Shown here: positions 7,901 through 14,206 of the stretch, one piece after another
Layout: the number at the start of each line of letters is the position of its first letter
How positions within the stretch are numbered: position 1 is the first letter of the stretch
From: JAJUFS01 sp964599565
Lineage (GTDB): Bacteria; Pseudomonadota; Gammaproteobacteria; Natronospirales; JAJUFS01
Length of the DNA: 18,642 bases
Direction of reading: 5' to 3'
Assembly (NCBI GenBank): GCA_964599565.1
Contig: CAZRFE010000047.1
Location: forward strand, 1-18,642
Position numbers and translations under genes: made by a program
Notes under the pieces: model-generated
What the model saw: only the letters and a program-made list of their open reading frames with translations
Databases searched by the model: none
What the model was told of the DNA's origin: nothing

Positions 7901-10711
7901 GCGTACCTGCTGTCCGGGCTTGTGCTGGATCGCGACCTTGATCGCGTCGATCGGCGGGTTCGCGTCCGCGGACGGCCACAGCATCGCGCTGCGTCCGGCA
8001 TCGAGCGTTGCGAGGAACGCGCCGTCGATGGGCGTTGCGTACGGCGCGTAGTCCGTGTCTTCCGCCGGCTCGCCGACGACAACCGTGCGCTCGGGCAGCT
8101 GCTCGCCGGGGGCTGCGCCCTGCGTGGTCACTTCACTGGACGCCGCGGCGCTTTCCACGGCATCCACCGCCTGCTCGATGCGCTCGCGGATGAAGATTTC
8201 CACGCGGCGGTTCTGCGCACGTCCTTCGGCGCTGCGGTTGTCCGCCACCGGGTCCGTATCGCCGCGGCCTTCGATGGACACCTGCGCGGGCGGCAGGCCG
8301 AGAATTTCACCGAGCACGCTGCCCACGGCCTCGGCGCGCGCAATGGAGAGTTCCATGTTGTCCGCGTAAGGCACGTTGCCGTTCGCGTTGATCTTGCGGT
8401 CGTCGGCGTGGCCGACGACGAGCAGCGAGACGATGTTGCTGCGCGTGGCGATGAACTGCGCGGCACGGCGGATTTCATCGCGATCCGGCGGTTCGAGTTC
8501 CGCGGAGTAGGTCTCGAACTGCAGGCGCGATTCGACCGCCGCGATCAGCGGCTTCGGCGTCGAAAGCGCGAGGCTCGCCACCGGCGCGCGCTGGTTGTTG
8601 CCGGCCGCGGTGTTGAATGTCGCGATCGCGTGCATCTCGTGCACTTCGCGATCTGCAAGACCCACGCCGAAATCCAGGCGCTGCTGCCATTCCGCGGGAC
8701 GGTCGCCGAGGCGGAACGTCACCACGCCATCGCCGAGTTCCGGATCCGCGAACGGCTTGCCGTCGAGCCGCGCGGACCCGGCGATGTAGTTGCCACCCTC
8801 CGGCAGCATGATGCTCAGGCGCAGGTTTTCGACGGGCACGGTCTTGCCGGTCATCGCGACGGTCGCCTGCGCCATGCCGGTGCGCGCATGCGTTGCGCTG
8901 AAGGTGAGCGAGAGGCTGCCCTGCGGCGGCGGTATGCGACGCAGGCGGAAATCCGTCCGCCACAGGCTGCCGGGCTGCAGGTCGACGAACTGCGATATCG
9001 CGCTGCCGGCGAAACGGTTGTTCTGCACGCATGCGGCCAGCTCGAAGCCGCGCGGAATGGAGGCGGTGTCGAGCTGCACGACGTGCGTTCCCGGGCGCAC
9101 GCCCTTGAAGTGGAAGCGGCCGAGCTCGTCGCTGATGGCGTAGGTGCCGTCTTCGAGGAAGACGCGCACACCCGCGACGCCCTCGCCGTCATCGCTGCAA
9201 CCGCCGCCGGTGATCTCGCCGATCAGCGTGTTCGCCTGGCGGAACAGTTCGTCGCGGATTTCCACGACGGCCTGCGCGGTGTTCGCGCTCGCACCGCCCG
9301 CCGCCGTGGCCGTGACGCGGTTGCGCGCGTAACCCATGGGCGTGCCTGCGCCGATTTCAACGACGTAGACAAGCGCGGCGGTTTCGCCGCCCGGAACATC
9401 CGCGAGCGCGAACTCGAGCGTGCGTCCGTCTGCGCTGATGACAGGATCCGGCGCGGGATTGCCGTCGATGCGCACCGAGCCCGCCACGAAACGCAGACCG
9501 TGCGGCAGCGTGTCGATGAGAACGGGATGGCGCGCGACGGCCGTCGTGGTGTTTTCAAGCTCAAGGCGGTACTGCACGAAATCGCCGATGCTCGCGACCG
9601 ACACCGACGATGTCTTTCGCACGAACAGGTCCGTTGCAACCGGGTCGAGCGGAATGTCGATATGCAGCGCGGGACCGGGATTGATGACGAAATTCTCGCC
9701 GCGCGAACCGGTCACCACCGCATACGGCGCGCCCGGCAATGCGGCGATATCCGTATCGGAGGTCTCGGAAGGCCAGGCATAACCTTCCGGCGGCACGACA
9801 TCGAGGCGGTAGTTGCCGGGCCGCACATAGGGGAACCGGTACTGGCCCGGCGGAAAACCGTAACTCGTGCCGGCGGCGTCCGCGGCGCTGCCGCCGGACG
9901 TCAGCTCCGCCGGGTAATCGCTTACGCCATCATCGCCGAACACCGTCGCGGGAAGGCCCGTCGCGACATCGACGAAACGCACGATCGCGCCATCGACCGG
10001 CTCGCCGGTGGCAGCATCGAACAGCACGCCGAACGGATCGACGAGCACGCTCGCGGCGGATTCGACGTGGAAGTAATCGTCATAGCGCGCGGTGATCGTG
10101 CTTTGCGTGGCGACCGCAAGCTGGCAGTCGAGCGGCACGACGGGCTGGCGCACAGTCTGGATGGCGCCGACGAACACGCCGGTGTCGACGCCGGTCTCGA
10201 CGAGCGAAAGGCGTTCAAGGTCATTCGTCACATCCACGGCAAGCTCGATGACGATCCGCTCGCGCAGCGCAGGGTCGAGGTTGTGATCGTCGTCTTCGAC
10301 GCGCACGAACACCGGTTCGCCGCCGTGATAGGTATCCGCGTTCACGACGGCGAGATTGTTGCCCGCACCGAGATCGCCCACGCCGGGCATGACGAGCGAT
10401 GCCGGCAGGTTTGCGAACCCGCCGGGCAGTTCGCACTGCGTGCCGCTGACATCCGCGGGTGTGCCATCCGCCGACTGGTTGCCGTAACGCTGCAGGTAGA
10501 TCGCGGCAGGCGTGAACGCGGCGAGCGTCGTCTCGACCTCGACGCGGTTCGATGGTGCGTTGATGACCGTGCCGCCGGCGAGCGTGTAGCTTGCGTGCGC
10601 GGTGTTCTCGATCACCGTTTCAGGCGGTGTCGCGGCGAGGACGTCGCCCGCCGCGAAGCCGAACAGGAGCAGGGCGAGCGTCTTCACATGCCGGCTCCAG
10701 CGAACCGGCAT
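4916..10711 (-). CDS. Giant outer-membrane protein: DUF11/SdrB-like, OmpA domain, Ig-like modules, C-terminal beta-barrel (protein B, about 1931 aa)
   Basis: The start is chosen at ATG 10711, where a compact signal peptide begins (MPVRWSRHVK, then LALLLFGFAAG, cleavage near VLA-A); in-frame alternatives are GTG 10759, ATG 10744 and ATG 10831. Parts by residue: 28-63, an N-terminal module shared with C and D; 64-355, a beta-rich region with YHGGEPVFVR and HNLDP; about 357-484, DUF11; about 494-550, an SdrB/carboxypeptidase-regulatory-like fold (GRFHFKGVRPGTHVV); about 594-690, another beta-sandwich; about 727-848, an OmpA-type peptidoglycan-binding domain (VVGHADD, LSIARAEAV, NRRVEIFI); about 930-1110, Ig-like modules (FDRWGKPV); about 1115 to the end, repeated amphipathic strands typical of a large barrel, last strand GVFLRFRIKF plus a 24-residue tail. 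Families of this architecture are annotated but uncharacterised. Likely role: an outer-membrane anchor or export/assembly platform for the neighbouring DUF11 proteins (inference). Its stop overlaps the start of A by 4 nt. Confidence 0.88.
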   Translation of the reverse strand: MPVRWSRHVKTLALLLFGFAAGDVLAATPPETVIENTAHASYTLAGGTVINAPSNRVEVETTLAAFTPAAIYLQRYGNQSADGTPADVSGTQCELPGGFANLPASLVMPGVGDLGAGNNLAVVNADTYHGGEPVFVRVEDDDHNLDPALRERIVIELAVDVTNDLERLSLVETGVDTGVFVGAIQTVRQPVVPLDCQLAVATQSTITARYDDYFHVESAASVLVDPFGVLFDAATGEPVDGAIVRFVDVATGLPATVFGDDGVSDYPAELTSGGSAADAAGTSYGFPPGQYRFPYVRPGNYRLDVVPPEGYAWPSETSDTDIAALPGAPYAVVTGSRGENFVINPGPALHIDIPLDPVATDLFVRKTSSVSVASIGDFVQYRLELENTTTAVARHPVLIDTLPHGLRFVAGSVRIDGNPAPDPVISADGRTLEFALADVPGGETAALVYVVEIGAGTPMGYARNRVTATAAGGASANTAQAVVEIRDELFRQANTLIGEITGGGCSDDGEGVAGVRVFLEDGTYAISDELGRFHFKGVRPGTHVVQLDTASIPRGFELAACVQNNRFAGSAISQFVDLQPGSLWRTDFRLRRIPPPQGSLSLTFSATHARTGMAQATVAMTGKTVPVENLRLSIMLPEGGNYIAGSARLDGKPFADPELGDGVVTFRLGDRPAEWQQRLDFGVGLADREVHEMHAIATFNTAAGNNQRAPVASLALSTPKPLIAAVESRLQFETYSAELEPPDRDEIRRAAQFIATRSNIVSLLVVGHADDRKINANGNVPYADNMELSIARAEAVGSVLGEILGLPPAQVSIEGRGDTDPVADNRSAEGRAQNRRVEIFIRERIEQAVDAVESAAASSEVTTQGAAPGEQLPERTVVVGEPAEDTDYAPYATPIDGAFLATLDAGRSAMLWPSADANPPIDAIKVAIQHKPGQQVRLSVNGNPAPATSLGGVYRGNGVVVTEFIGLNVTEGSNRIVAELDDGTVLERTVHYSGPAVRGELVPELSRLVASGSETPLIAIRLFDRWGKPVRARMLGHYQVAAPYQAYTAVEELQERRLFATGRREQSYLVGNDGVAYIELAPTTTSGEALVTLTFDGNRTQDIRAWLAPQARDWILVGLAEGTVGYNAVNGNVETLHAEGGDEDYYQDGHIAFYARGRIKGDFLLTLAYDSQNSATVDGDRLEQAINPDEYYLVYGDASEQRHDAASVRNLYVKIERGQFYALFGDYDTGLTQTDLSRYTRRMNGVKSEYRGEKLAYTAFASENAQLFVKDEIQGDGTSGLYHLSRSPILINSESVRLETRDRFRNDVIVSSQPLSRNLDYTVDYFDGSLFFKRPVPDRDERFNPIFIVVDYEVEGSGEDVSAGGRAAWNVTPDIEIGATLIHEGNGSADGDLAGADIKVRLGDATELKAEIANSDAATGGIATDGSGYAISLEHQGEVIGGRVYALETDAGFGLGQQNVGELGTRKQGAEGHYRFDENLEAVGTAWRQENLETDANRDVLETALRYTSTDRNGTVGLRHAADAFASGDEQTSDQVFAGGSMKLTERTGIHASAEVGIGEQGGSADFPDRVLFGADYAINTHATLFAEQEYARGALFDGEMTRIGVRTQPWDRARLDSALEQRYSEYGPRTFATVGLAQGWQATEDLLIDVGLDRVQSVRSPDYVPLDPDVAPASGASEDFTASYVGATFNDDDWTWTGRIERRSAESERRLGLFAGAYRQRTDALALSLGLTYFDTERSAGAGETLADLRFGLAWRPTRGAWAVLNRSDIIYNDLRDPLDPMRTWKFVNNLNANWQLGERQQISFQHGFKYTRAEFDAAYTGITELYGVELRHDVNEHWDIGAHAGALHSRFSDTADYGFGVSLGRDLFRNVWVSVGYNFDGYYDEDFSAAQYTARGVFLRFRIKFDQESVRSMGGNDVNATQYGQEDMQ
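4927..4932 (-). promoter_or_regulatory. Ribosome-binding site of gene A inside the end of gene B
   Basis: AGGAGG stands 7 nt before the ATG at 4919, within the last codons of B (Glu-Asp-Met-Gln-stop). Together with the ATGA overlap it fixes the start of A and indicates translational coupling. Confidence 0.85.
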
Positions 10712-10721
10712 GTGAAGACGC
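10678..10721 (-). repeat. Perfect 17-bp inverted repeat covering the probable start codon of gene B
   Basis: Arms 10678-10694 and 10705-10721 are exact reverse complements (GCGTCTTCACATGCCGG) around a 10-nt loop. On the transcript the 5' arm contains the ATG at 10711-10709 and the 3' arm lies in codons 6 to about 11 of the signal peptide. No ribosome-binding site is evident before this ATG. It could be a translation-controlling hairpin or a DNA operator. Confidence 0.85.
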
Positions 10722-10842
10722 GCCGGACCGGAGTCCGGCGACATCTTTGCATCATTCACGCGGACACGCGCGAGCGCGTCCGCCGGCAGTACCGGCGGAC
10801 GCCCAGCGTTGCGTTGTCCGCGGCGGATCATCCGTGAATCCG
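10712..10842 (-). promoter_or_regulatory. Structured leader between genes C and B
   Basis: Two further perfect hairpins lie here: 10721-10740 (8-bp stem; on the transcript C-TCCG-G closes it, a UNCG-type tetraloop) and 10776-10802 (11-bp stem GCGTCCGCCGG, 5-nt loop). GTCCGC at 10778-10783 can instead pair with GCGGAC at 10760-10765, so the second hairpin has a competing fold. ATTCACG (10754-10760) and CGTGAAT (10833-10839) could close the whole element. If B starts at 10831 this would be coding sequence instead. Confidence 0.55.
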
Positions 10843-11898
10843 TCAGTTGATCGTCACGTCAACACAGAACGTGACGGTCGAGCCCGCGCCCAGCGAGGCG
10901 TACTGGAAGTCGACAGTATCCGTGCCGTCGAAATCGCCACCGTCATCGTCGTCGTTGTCGGTGAACGTATCTTCCGCGCACACGAGATCGCCGGTGGTAT
11001 CGAGCGCCAGGCTGCCCGGCACGAACGCGGTGTTCGTGTCGAACGTGTCCGACAGCTGCAGGTTCGCCGCTGCCGCACTGCCGGTGTTCTCGACCGTGAG
11101 GAAGTAGCGGACCGTCGCACCCGGGATGCGCTTGAGGTTGGTCGTGGTGCCGGCGATGCCGTCGTCAACGACCTGCGAGGTCTTCGTCAGCGCGAGCGCG
11201 GCGCTCACGACCGTGAACTCCACGACGTCGGAATGCACGCCGTCGTTCGCGTCGTCGCCCGTCGCGGTGCCCGCCAGGTCGCCGAAGACATCATCGATGC
11301 CGGCGACGTTGTCGGCGATGCCGGCGTCGTCCGAGGTGATGTCCGTGCCCGGCGTGCCGGCGGATTCCGCCACCTGCGCGACGAGGCTCGCACCATCGAC
11401 GTTGCCGTCGGCGTTGCCAAGACCGATGTCGGAGACGACGAACACGCGCACGGTGACGCCCGGCGCAAGCCCGTCGATGTACGCCTGGTTGGCGTCCGTG
11501 CCGGAATCGAAGCCGAGGTCGCCTTCGTCGATCCAGATGACGGTGGCTTCGTCGAAGTCGTCGCCTGCGGCGTCCGCAACCGTCAGCGAAACGTCCTGCG
11601 TTTCGTTGCCGAGGTTGGTGACGTCAAAGGCGCGCACGGCATCGGATTCGCCGGGCGTGACATCGACATTGGCGGCAACCGCGGACACCTCGATGTTCAG
11701 CAGACGGTCGACTTCAAACGTGACCGTATCGCTGAGCTGTGTCTGGGCAACGGTGCCGACGTCATAGTCGAGCGTCACGGTGTTGCTGATGTCGGTTCCT
11801 GCCGGGGTGGCGCTCCACGCCGCCGGCGAGAAGCCGAGACCGAGCAACGCCATGATCGCAAGACCTCCGGGTCTGATCAGTGACTTGAAATTGCTCAT
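10843..11898 (-). CDS. Secreted DUF11-type protein C (351 aa)
   Basis: ATG at 11898 is chosen because it has GGAG 6 nt upstream and opens a signal peptide (MSNFKSLIRPGG, hydrophobic core, cleavage near AWSA-TPAG at residue 30). The mature protein starts with the module seen also in D and B (AGTDISNTVTLDYDVG, then SDTVTFEVD). The middle (about 70-235) is acidic and Gly/Asp-rich with GLNADGN-like turns suggestive of Ca2+-binding beta structures. The last about 120 residues form a DUF11-like domain (LALTKTSQVV, LKRIPGATVRYFLTVENTG) with a strongly acidic loop (DNDDDDGGDFDGTD) and the only two cysteines of the mature protein, probably a disulfide. It ends on the beta strand STVTFCVDVTIN. It is a paralogue of D. 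It is followed by 131 nt of highly structured leader before B. Exact function unknown; a structural or surface component is inferred. Confidence 0.88.
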   Translation of the reverse strand: MSNFKSLIRPGGLAIMALLGLGFSPAAWSATPAGTDISNTVTLDYDVGTVAQTQLSDTVTFEVDRLLNIEVSAVAANVDVTPGESDAVRAFDVTNLGNETQDVSLTVADAAGDDFDEATVIWIDEGDLGFDSGTDANQAYIDGLAPGVTVRVFVVSDIGLGNADGNVDGASLVAQVAESAGTPGTDITSDDAGIADNVAGIDDVFGDLAGTATGDDANDGVHSDVVEFTVVSAALALTKTSQVVDDGIAGTTTNLKRIPGATVRYFLTVENTGSAAAANLQLSDTFDTNTAFVPGSLALDTTGDLVCAEDTFTDNDDDDGGDFDGTDTVDFQYASLGAGSTVTFCVDVTIN

Positions 11899-12280
11899 GA
11901 CTTTCTCCAGTTGTTGCTTTTGATAGATGGAACTTCCGAATCCCTTCGCGTGTGCATGACGTTCCGCTGTCGAGGTTTCTCCAGGTCGAACATTTCGAAT
12001 CCGTTCGCGGCACGCGGCGAACCGCAGCCGTGGACCGGCGCGCGCGCGGCACGCCGTGTCCGGCGGTCCGGTCCGCAATGGCGGACCGTCCCGCGAAAAC
12101 AGGTCGGGGGGACCGTCACGGTTGTGACGGAAAAACGGGTGTGAACAGGCGTTCGACGAGCGTCGACGCCCTGCGTGCGGCGGCTGCCGCACGGGAAATT
12201 TTGCAGGCATGTGCGTCACGGCGTGGCCGTTCGCGCAACCGCGAGCAGGAAGCGTTCCTCGATGACCGGGGCGCGCTGTC
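11899..12280 (-). other. 382-nt gene-free region upstream of gene C with several perfect hairpins
   Basis: No convincing coding frame is present. Perfect inverted repeats lie at 12174-12193 (8-bp stem, 4-nt loop), 12113-12130 (CCGTCAC/GTGACGG, 4-nt loop) and 12069-12088 (8-bp stem CGGTCCGC, plus 4 more bp after two mismatches). None has a T-run on its 3' side in the minus direction, so they are not standard terminators; they could be operators, mRNA-stability elements or parts of a structured leader. A good ribosome-binding site (GGAGAAAG, 11901-11908) ends the region. No clear -10/-35 pair was found. Confidence 0.6.
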
Positions 12281-12769
12281 CTACTTCACGATGGCGCGAT
12301 ACCTCACGAAACCTTCTTCGCCGGGTGCCACGGGATCCGTGAGACGCCAGCGAATGTTCGTGTAGTCGGCGTCCGTTGCCTGGCGTTCCTCGATGCCAAC
12401 GCGAATGCGCAACTCGCCCGCGCGGCCCCAGGTCCTGCCGCCATCGGCAGAGAACTCGATGACCGCGTCGTCGCCGCTCGCGCTCGAACCGACGTAGCGC
12501 ATCTGCGGGGGAACCGGATTGCCGATCACGACGTTTTCCGCCGGCTCGGCACCGTCGTTGCGGTAGGTGAGCGTGAACACGACTTCATCACCTGGGACGA
12601 CCTTCGACGGTTCGACGAGCTGTGTGTGAACGCTGCCGTCCTCGGCGGTGACGGTCTGTTCCACCTGCGCGACGACATTCACGCTCACGCCGGAAGAGGC
12701 CGCGAACGACGGTTGCACGGCGACGCCCGCGAGCGCGAGTACAAGAGCTTTCAGTATTCGGATTCTCAT
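12281..12769 (-). CDS. Small secreted single-domain DUF11 protein E (162 aa)
   Basis: The protein begins MRIRILKALVLALAG and has a signal peptide cleaved near SFAA-SSGV (residue 24). The mature part of about 138 residues is a single DUF11-like domain: SKVVPGDEVVFTLTYRNDG, AENVVIGNPVPPQMRYV, then EFSADGGRTWGR, and it ends GFVRYRAIVK. DUF11 (conserved repeat domain, TIGR01451-type) proteins are beta-sandwich modules found in bacterial surface proteins; a one-domain secreted version could be a subunit or cap. The start lies 11 nt after the stop of D, with only a weak GAGG in the D stop region as ribosome-binding site, so coupling to D translation is likely. A 382-nt gap separates it from C. Confidence 0.85.
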   Translation of the reverse strand: MRIRILKALVLALAGVAVQPSFAASSGVSVNVVAQVEQTVTAEDGSVHTQLVEPSKVVPGDEVVFTLTYRNDGAEPAENVVIGNPVPPQMRYVGSSASGDDAVIEFSADGGRTWGRAGELRIRVGIEERQATDADYTNIRWRLTDPVAPGEEGFVRYRAIVK

Positions 12770-12780
12770 TGCGGTATGCC

Positions 12781-13740
12781 TCAGTCGATCGTGACGTCGA
12801 AGGTGACGGTGTGTGAGTCGCCGCCCGTCATGTCGGGCAGGTCGCAGTAGATGCCGCCCGTGTTCGTGACGTCGTAGTCGCAGTCGTCGCCGTCGTTGCC
12901 GTCCGTCTGGCCGACAGAGTCGAGTTCGATGGACGAACCGGTGAACGATGTGTTCGCCGGAATGCCGTCCTCGAAGAAGACGCTGGTCGCGGTGGCGGAG
13001 CCCGTCGCGGTGATGGCAATGCTGTAGGTGATCGTCGCGCCCGGAACGGGCTGCGTGCCGCCGAAGGTATCCGCGACGGTCGCGGTCTTGGTGACGGTGA
13101 TGACGATGTCCTGGATCTCGAACGTGCCGTCGTCGTTCGCCGTGCCGCCGGACGTGCCGACAACCGCATCGACGCCGCCGGTGCCTGCGCCGGCGAACGC
13201 ATCGCCCGCCGTGCCGGTGCCGGTGTCGGCGTTCGCGGTCAGCCGCACGATGGACAGATCACCGTTGGCGCCGCCCGCCGGAATGGTTGCGGAGATCCAG
13301 ACGTCTTCGAAGGCGTCTGCCGCAAGATCGACATCCGTGATGGATGCGTCATCGGTGCCGGGCTCGAACACGCCGTCGCCGTCATCCGCGAACAGCGCGA
13401 TGGTGTTGATATCGAAATCGTCACCCGCCTGGTTGGTTCCGGAAAGGCTGAAGATTTCCTGCCCGTTGCCGATATTGGTTACGCGGTACAGCAGCGGCTG
13501 GCCGGTCGCGGCCGGTTGCACCGGAACATTGCCGCCGTCCTGCCAGGTCACCGTGACATCGATCAGTTCATCGACGGTGATGGTCAGGATGTTGGAATTT
13601 TCGGTGAAGGTACTGGCGCCGACGTCGTACTCGACGCTGGCCTGGTTGGTGATGGCCGTATTCGCGGCCGTACCTGCGGCAAATGCCTGCGCGCACGGCA
13701 GGCACAGGACAGCGCACAGGCTTGTCTTGAGGATTCTCAT
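12781..13740 (-). CDS. Secreted DUF11-type protein D (319 aa), first gene of the surface locus
   Basis: ATG at 13740 opens a signal peptide (MRILKTSLCAVLCLPCAQAFAA, cleavage near residue 22) and is preceded by a G-rich stretch (GGGGGTG) as likely ribosome-binding site. The mature start (GTAANTAITNQASVEYDVG, then SNILTITVDE) matches those of C and B. The middle has Asp/Gly-rich turns (FADDGDGVFEPGTDD) that look like Ca2+-binding loops. The C-terminal about 110 residues are a DUF11 variant (VTKTATVADTFGG, VPGATITYSIAITATG, FFEDGIPANTSF) with a Cys pair in an acidic loop (GDDCDYDV and IYCDLPD), ending HTVTFDVTID. It shows the same layout and termini as C, so the two are paralogues. It lies downstream of a strong candidate promoter with a leader of about 290 nt. 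Function unknown; a surface structural component is inferred. Confidence 0.88.
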   Translation of the reverse strand: MRILKTSLCAVLCLPCAQAFAAGTAANTAITNQASVEYDVGASTFTENSNILTITVDELIDVTVTWQDGGNVPVQPAATGQPLLYRVTNIGNGQEIFSLSGTNQAGDDFDINTIALFADDGDGVFEPGTDDASITDVDLAADAFEDVWISATIPAGGANGDLSIVRLTANADTGTGTAGDAFAGAGTGGVDAVVGTSGGTANDDGTFEIQDIVITVTKTATVADTFGGTQPVPGATITYSIAITATGSATATSVFFEDGIPANTSFTGSSIELDSVGQTDGNDGDDCDYDVTNTGGIYCDLPDMTGGDSHTVTFDVTID

Positions 13741-14040
13741 CGCACACCCCCGACTTCATGGTGAAGACGCGGAGCGTCGCCTTGAACATCCCGGTTGCTG
13801 GCGCCGTTACGCGTCCGGACTGAAATCACTGCGGGTATCCGGAAACGCAGACAGCGCGCACCGCGCCGACGCGCCACGGGATATGCGGCGATCAACGCGG
13901 ACCGGATACGAAGGGTTCTGATGGAATCCCCTTTGCAGTTGACTGTTGGCGCGCCACGGGACGACCCCCGTCCTCCCGTGACGCTCATCACGTTTTGCCG
14001 CTTTCGAAAAAAGCACGCTTTACATAATGCAACGCGGGAG

Positions 14041-14069
14041 ATTTTAGCGATGCGCGGGGTGTGCTGCAA
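14041..14069 (-). promoter_or_regulatory. Sigma70-type promoter of the surface locus
   Basis: The minus strand shows TTGCAG (14064-14069), a 17-nt spacer, and TAAAAT (14041-14046). The next about 25 nt upstream are very AT-rich (A6 and AAATTATTGA), as in UP elements. The predicted start of transcription is near 14034, leaving a leader of about 290 nt before gene D. Confidence 0.75.
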
Positions 14070-14149
14070 TTTTTTCTTTATGAATCAATAATTTGGGCTC
14101 GCGCGACCCACATATTTTGAATTAGGATATGTAAAAAGCGCAAAAATTG

Positions 14150-14206
14150 AACAAAAGCCCGCCGCGACCGCCCGCGCGAGGCGGTCATGGCGTTGCGGAG
14201 GGCGGG
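14150..14206 (-). terminator. Candidate terminator after glmS
   Basis: Right after the glmS stop, CCCGCC/GGCGGG (14158-14163 with 14201-14206) encloses a second perfect 7-bp stem (14166-14172 with 14180-14186, 7-nt loop). On the minus strand the GC-rich 3' arm is followed by CTTTTGTTC and then a further T5. The nested shape is less simple than usual, but the GC stem plus T-tract and position support termination. Confidence 0.7.

Noticed and set aside
6863..10837. 1324-residue open frame on the plus strand
   Set aside because: Antisense of gene B with Arg/Val/Asp-rich low-quality sequence; B has clear domains on the other strand.
10591..11883. 430-residue plus-strand frame across the C-B junction
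   Set aside because: Antisense shadow of C and of the start of B; no recognisable protein features.
12113..12130. CCGTCAC/GTGACGG hairpin considered as a terminator
   Set aside because: The T-run lies on the 5' side in the minus direction and an A-run follows it on the plus strand, so neither direction fits a Rho-independent terminator.
13737..13988. Possible 83-residue leader ORF whose stop overlaps the start of D (ATGA)
   Set aside because: The overlap is suggestive, but the product is Arg-rich without recognisable features, has no good ribosome-binding site, and another frame is open in the same stretch.
13741..14034. Cyclic-di-GMP (GEMM) riboswitch considered because of a GGCAAAACGTGATGAGCGTC stretch
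   Set aside because: The remaining conserved core and the tetraloop-receptor arrangement were not found.
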